Positions 62,301 to 64,000 of a DNA stretch of 64,000 nt are shown in pieces. The stretch's first letter is position 1; every line of letters starts with the position of its first letter. The notes beneath the pieces are model-generated. The model was not told where the DNA came from and ran no database searches. It saw only the letters and a program-made list of their open reading frames with translations. This DNA comes from Cladopsammia gracilis (taxonomy: Eukaryota > Cnidaria > Anthozoa > Scleractinia > Dendrophylliidae), in assembly GCA_022457155.1 (NCBI GenBank), contig JAJGOT010000016.1:1006001-1070000 (forward strand). Reading direction: 5' to 3'. Made by a program: the position numbers and the translations under genes.

Positions 62301-63345
62301 AAACTCCATTTGACCATTCATCAACAGAAAGCTTAAGCTAATTAAAGTAGTTTTCGATAAAAATATAATTTTAGCGATTTTTTCTTTTACAAACAGCCAT
62401 GAGCCGATAAACCGTCAAACGACCAAGGGTTGTAACAAAGAATCCTGGTTAGTTGCAAGGCTGATGGACCCGTTCAAGTAAAATGTCGCAACGTGGGTGT
62501 TGGGGGTAAACATGACGTGAATTCAAGGGTTTATAAGAAAGTTCAAAATCGAAGATTGATTCACTGTTTTCGTCACAGGCTTGCCATCCTCTGATTGTGT
62601 GATGAAATGTGCTTTAAAATACTGAGTCGACTATAAAGTTAGCCTTTCTAAATATCATATTACAGATGCTCAAAAATGTGAATATGATGTTAAACTTTTA
62701 ATGGTCTGTCTGTCTGTCTGCGAAAGCGGTTTTTTCAAACTTGACGTTTCAGTTAAACTTTAAGTACAAAGTTCAATATCGTATTTATATTTTTGAGTGA
62801 TTTATTTCATTTTAATTTGTATAAAAAGCTCTAAATAACACATTAAGAATGGCTTATTTTATAACCGACGCAGTTACTTAAAAGCACAGTCCACCACACC
62901 AACAGAGAGGATGGTAAACCTGTGGTTAGATCAGTCAAAAACGCCTTAACTTTGTAGGCACTTTATCGCGCGCGCTTCGGAAGCAAACGTCAACTAGTGA
63001 CGTGGTCTCGCGCGCAATCGCGCTGTAAATTGTTGTCTTTAATTAACCCTTTCATTTCACTCCATAGAGTCCCAAACAATCTCTTTTCACATTTAACTAA
63101 ACAAAATACTGAAAATAATCATTACCACAGAAAGGTACTGCTAAAAACCTTGTATTAAATGGCTGCTCTTTATGGTTACACACACACTCAACAGTTAGCT
63201 TGATCATAAACCTCTCAAGTTTTCACTTCAGGAGTGTCAAGGTTAAAACTTGAAATTTAAACTCAACTGTCACTATCTTACCTTGGTTCGAGCCTTGACT
63301 GTGAAGCAAAATCAATAATACCATCCAAGGTTTGAAAGCAAGCAT
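47675..63345 (-). CDS. Type I membrane protein with four Ig domains and a Gln/Glu/His-rich tail (9 exons)
   Basis: The exons (5' to 3') are 63345-63282, 61589-61281, 60212-59892, 58920-58818, 58571-58363, 55995-55851, 54919-54774, 50997-50805 and 48338-47675. Phases fit throughout, giving 717 aa. A signal peptide (MLAFKPWMVLLILLHSQG) is followed by Ig1 (LPCEASG...YQCFV), Ig2 (FSFQCPEH...IKCRIS), Ig3 over two exons (LYCFATG...YSCQAEN) and Ig4 over two exons (LECQVTA...YQCVAEN). A short stalk, one TM helix (GVILGSLCAALGVAAIVAFVLW) and a 220-aa cytoplasmic tail follow. The tail starts basic and becomes imperfect LQEDQ/HQ-type repeats. The N-terminal Ig pair resembles contactin/L1-type adhesion molecules, but no fibronectin domains are present. 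A role in cell adhesion or allorecognition-like recognition is plausible and unproven. AATAAA overlaps the stop codon. A start 66 bp upstream (63411) would add 22 residues before the signal peptide. Confidence 0.88.
48555..48619. repeat. Truncated end of the CACTGTCCCGGCTGAAATAT element
   Basis: TTAAAGTAACACTGTCCCGG to ATTATGGTCAGGAGC is the complement of the right end at about 49995-50056. It is cut off by the piggyBac-like MITE. Confidence 0.65.
48623..49199. mobile_element. piggyBac-like MITE, copy 2
   Basis: It has the same CCCTATTCGGCCTGGG termini and interior as 20591-21147, with TTAA duplicated at 48619-48622 and 49200-49203. It lies in the last intron of the Ig-receptor gene. Interior identity with copy 1 is high by eye; the differences are mainly G/C-run length and a GATCCAAGATGGCGG duplication. 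Confidence 0.9.
49203..49645. mobile_element. Foldback element with about 150-bp arms
   Basis: ACCCCTAGAAAGTTATTTTC at the left is complemented by GAAAATAACTTTCTAGGGGT at the right. Inside, GATTTGAATTTACAAAATGC and TAGATGACGTCAAC are mirrored by GTTGACGTCATCTA and GCATTTTGTAAATTC. It abuts the piggyBac-like MITE on its left TTAA. Confidence 0.82.
49644..50056. mobile_element. MITE with AAGGGA(T)ACTGTCTCGGCTGAAATAT termini
   Basis: The left end AAAGGAACACTATTCCGCCG and the right end CGGCTGAAATATCGTG (complement strand) are imperfect inverted repeats. Copies lie at 56017-56372, 38410-38760 (decayed) and 48555-48619 (truncated). No coding capacity. Confidence 0.72.
50170..50592. mobile_element. 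Short inverted-repeat element, 40-bp arms
   Basis: TGTAAAATAACACGGCAAAC through CGTACGGCCGAGAAA at 50170-50209 is complemented at 50554-50592. The interior is non-coding and contains ACCGAAATATCGGGCAC, which resembles retroelement tails. Located in the Ig-gene intron. Confidence 0.75.
51140..51265. repeat. Fragment of the GGTACGGGGATGCTCC repeat
   Basis: An inverted relative of 46380-46800, with GACAGAAAAGGTAACCC and TATACCTTCCATGG shared with it in complement. Confidence 0.55.
51682..51838. repeat. Foldback nested in the 1.66-kb element
   Basis: ATATTAAAATTCAACTTGAAACAA at the left mirrors the right arm with TTGTTTCAAGTTGAATTTT, and GGCTTAGGGGA mirrors TCCCTAAGC. A decayed relative lies at about 60325-60480 (CCAATTTCGATCAATTAAAT, TCCCTAAGCCTCG). 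Confidence 0.78.
52051..52558. mobile_element. 508-bp long-armed foldback with GACATGT repeats
   Basis: It starts GGTGGTCAGACATGAGGGG and ends with the complement CCCCTCATGTCTGACCACC. TTAA sits at, or one base from, both edges. The arms (over 200 bp) are composed of repeated (G)GGACATGT(A/C)GC(A/G)GGG units. Long ORFs occur on both strands because of this periodicity and are not genes. Confidence 0.82.
53195..53702 (+). pseudogene. Penelope-like retroelement relic with GIY-YIG endonuclease
   Basis: From about 53425 the plus strand reads SCWDCDDF, then after a one-base slip YTGKTKRRLHDRKTEHFK (the GIY-YIG core). After another slip it reads KGCHASAIADHITSTDHNIK, an in-frame TGA where Trp is expected, then DHFEILTTGRSDIHCKIKE, LKPALNKNVGTEKLFLY and a stop at 53702. 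Two frameshifts and one stop make it dead. The upstream GACGTTTCGTATGCTTCAAC tail (about 53200) and GGTCAAA repeats at 53377-53402 belong to the same debris. Located in the Ig-gene intron on the opposite strand. Confidence 0.78.
54153..54290 (-). repeat. tRNA-like sequence with amplified 5' half
   Basis: The minus strand has a good anticodon arm (TCTGC-CTTGTAA-GCAGA, anticodon position TGT) and a T-arm-like GAAGTTCGATTCCTC. The acceptor stem does not pair, so it is not a functional tRNA. The 5' (A-box) half, in units of about 38 bp with GACGTGATCAC and CTACACCACAGG, is repeated three times at 54192-54290. Confidence 0.6.
54383..54406. repeat. GATTTCG heptamer repeat
   Basis: About 3.5 copies of GGATTTC. 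A TTATTA run follows at 54569-54583. Confidence 0.85.
54920..55850. other. Intron of the Ig-receptor gene
   Basis: The intron between the two Ig4 exons. No repeat of known family is clear and no nested gene is supported. The ORF at 55536-55772 has no recognisable domain. Confidence 0.5.
56017..56372. mobile_element. Second good copy of the CACTGTCC(T/C)GCCGAAATA MITE
   Basis: It begins TTAAAGTGGCACTGTCCTGC and ends ACGATATTTCAGCCAGAACACTGTCC. Interior blocks (AAATATACCACTAAATT, GCAGGATTGCAAGGA, TTTGGCGATTTTTTCTTCC) match 49644-50056. Confidence 0.78.
56437..56740 (+). mobile_element. tRNA-derived SINE, best-preserved copy
   Basis: GGGCGGCACGGTGGTCTAG, GTTAGCGCATCGGAC and GGTCGGTGGTTCGAAGCC give clear A and B boxes. 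The body continues through CTCCACCCAGGTGTATAAAT, GATGGACTAGCATCCCATCC and CCGGGTTTAAGCTCCGGCC, ending near a T run. It is antisense to the Ig-receptor gene, in its intron. Confidence 0.88.
57281..57561. mobile_element. MITE with ATATAAAAATGACGGGG termini and GGTACC(T)TTTAGGG repeats
   Basis: ATATAAAAATGACGGGGATG at the left and its near complement at the right (CCCCGTCATTTTTATAT) bound 281 bp. The interior repeats the motif GGTACC(T/G)(T/C)TTAGGG five times. A G run of about 18 follows at 57594-57612. Confidence 0.8.
59030..59435. repeat. (TCAA)n microsatellite, about 400 bp, interrupted
   Basis: A long TCAA/TCAG tetranucleotide tract interrupted by TCATTCATTCAT segments and a 55-bp unique insert around 59277-59335. 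A smaller tract lies at 59640-59685. Located in an intron of the Ig-receptor gene. Confidence 0.95.
60325..61175. other. Intron of the Ig-receptor gene with decayed foldbacks
   Basis: 60325-60480 is a relative of the 51682 foldback. 60655-60730 has the direct repeat GTGGATTGTCTGCGTCTGTT. 61038-61170 is a decayed member of the GTGTTTCATCAGATTTCC family. No gene is supported. Confidence 0.5.
61650..61675. repeat. (GA)n/(G)n tract
   Basis: GAGAGAGAGAG followed by a run of about 16 G, close to the acceptor of the Ig1 exon on the minus strand. Confidence 0.9.
62001..62146. mobile_element. Palindromic MITE (GTGTTTCATCAGATTTCC family)
   Basis: The left arm AGTGTTTCATCAGATTTCC and right arm GGAAATCTGATGAAACACT are complementary, with outer TATATCAAACACGAGG opposite TCGAGTATTTGATATA. 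Related single arms or decayed copies lie at 57655-57745, 58220-58320 and 61038-61170, all in introns of the same gene. Confidence 0.8.
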
Positions 63346-63505
63346 TTCAAGCCACTCAACCGGCTGCAATGCATGTGTGACGTCATAAAGATAAATTGAG
63401 TTAGAAGACAATGAGTGTTCATTGAATCCCGCGCAAAAAAAGACCTGCGTTCTAATGGCAATTGATTGAATGTAGATTGATCTGTGACAGTTTAGCCTGT
63501 CACAT

Positions 63506-63637
63506 CATAATTCTCTTCCCCAGAACCGCTTGGCCCTCTTAACCGCCGGAGCCTGAGTACGAGGACCAAGGGACCCCTTGACTATTGTACTCAGGCTCCG
63601 GCGGTTAAGAGGCCCAAGCGGCTCTGGGGACGAGAAT
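63506..63637. mobile_element. Palindromic element (GGCCCTCTTAACCGCCGGAGCC family), copy 2, with 11-bp direct flanks
   Basis: TTGGCCCTCTTAACCGCCGG mirrors CCGGCGGTTAAGAGGCCCAA. The outer TTCTCTTCCCCAGA mirrors TCTGGGGACGAGAA. GCCTGTCACAT at 63495-63505 is repeated directly at 63638-63648, a likely target duplication. It is upstream of the Ig-receptor start. Confidence 0.82.
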
Positions 63638-63667
63638 GCCTGTCACATGGTTAAGCCTAAAGAATAC

Positions 63668-63998
63668 CGTTCAGAAGGACGTCGGACACCTTATTGAAAC
63701 TTATATAACGGAGTAACTGGCTAGCTTTCAGTTGATGTTATGGGTAGCACTTTATATAGTTAAATTTGGGCCTCAACAACCCGAGAAGCTAGGTGGTACA
63801 GTGGTACAGTGGTACAGTGGTACAGTAGGCTATCTAAGCCTAAAGCGTAGCTGAGATCACAGGTTCAATCCTGAGTGGGGGATTTTAGATTTTCTTTTTC
63901 ACACTTAAAAATTTATTTGAAAATAAAATTCGAAGTGTCGACATTACGTTATATAAGTCTTAATAAGGTGTCCGACGTCCCTCTAAACGGTATTCTTT
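63668..63998. mobile_element. tRNA-like foldback element, copy 3
   Basis: The orientation is opposite to copies 1 and 2; the tRNA-like core is on the plus strand, with B-box GGTTCAATCCT. The A-box unit GTGGTACA occurs four times here, against two in the other copies. The outer arms (AAAGAATACCGTT and AACGGTATTCTTT) are unique to this copy. The right end nearly reaches the window edge. Confidence 0.78.
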
Positions 63999-64000
63999 AG

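Overview
The window is eukaryotic and animal-like. It has multi-exon genes with GT-AG introns, rhodopsin-type GPCRs, an immunoglobulin-domain membrane receptor, a viperin (RSAD2) gene, and a dense load of short inverted-repeat DNA transposons, tRNA-derived SINEs and Penelope-like relics. Intronless GPCRs, viperin and this repeat style fit an anthozoan cnidarian, probably a stony coral. The taxon is an inference, not something read from a marker gene.

Layout, left to right. 1-224 (-): start of a class A GPCR cut by the window edge. 225-6750: repeat-rich, no gene I can support. 6751-12163 (+): nine 3' exons of a HIT/GalT-like nucleotidyltransferase gene whose 5' exons I could not find. 12164-18355: repeats, including an 85-bp minisatellite and a Penelope-like relic. 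18356-19303 (-): an intact single-exon class A GPCR, followed by GPCR-like debris. 20591-24600: a piggyBac-like MITE and arrays of a 106-bp repeat. 24622-26406 (-) and 27720-32661 (+): two head-to-head, single-exon, membrane-anchored beta-lactamase-like (LACTBL1-type) paralogs. The second is split by a 3.2-kb DNA transposon (28087-31325) inserted at TA. 32662-39700: repeats and decayed duplicates of viperin exon 1. 39748-46102 (+): complete six-exon viperin, 352 aa. 47675-63345 (-): complete nine-exon gene for a 717-aa type I membrane protein with four Ig domains and a Gln/Glu/His-rich tail; its introns are packed with MITEs. The window ends in a tRNA-like foldback repeat.

The strongest candidate for something undescribed is the transposon at 28087-31325. 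It carries a full-length DD37E transposase of the Tc1/mariner-IS630 superfamily, and on the opposite strand an intact second gene of about 495 aa with an N-terminal PB1 domain, a coiled coil and a Cys/His zinc-binding cluster. Tc1/mariner elements normally carry only a transposase. Both genes are open, the 20-bp outer ends are perfect, and the host reading frame resumes exactly across the TA duplication, so the insertion looks recent.

Other notable signals are a near-identical core shared by the two inverted beta-lactamase-like paralogs (gene conversion), serial decayed copies of the viperin cluster-binding exon, tRNA-like foldback elements whose outer arms are locus-specific yet self-complementary, and repeated tandem amplification of the A-box half of three unrelated tRNA-like repeats. 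The genes do not form an operon-like unit. Viperin and the Ig receptor are plausible immunity or recognition genes, but no functional link between neighbours is shown.
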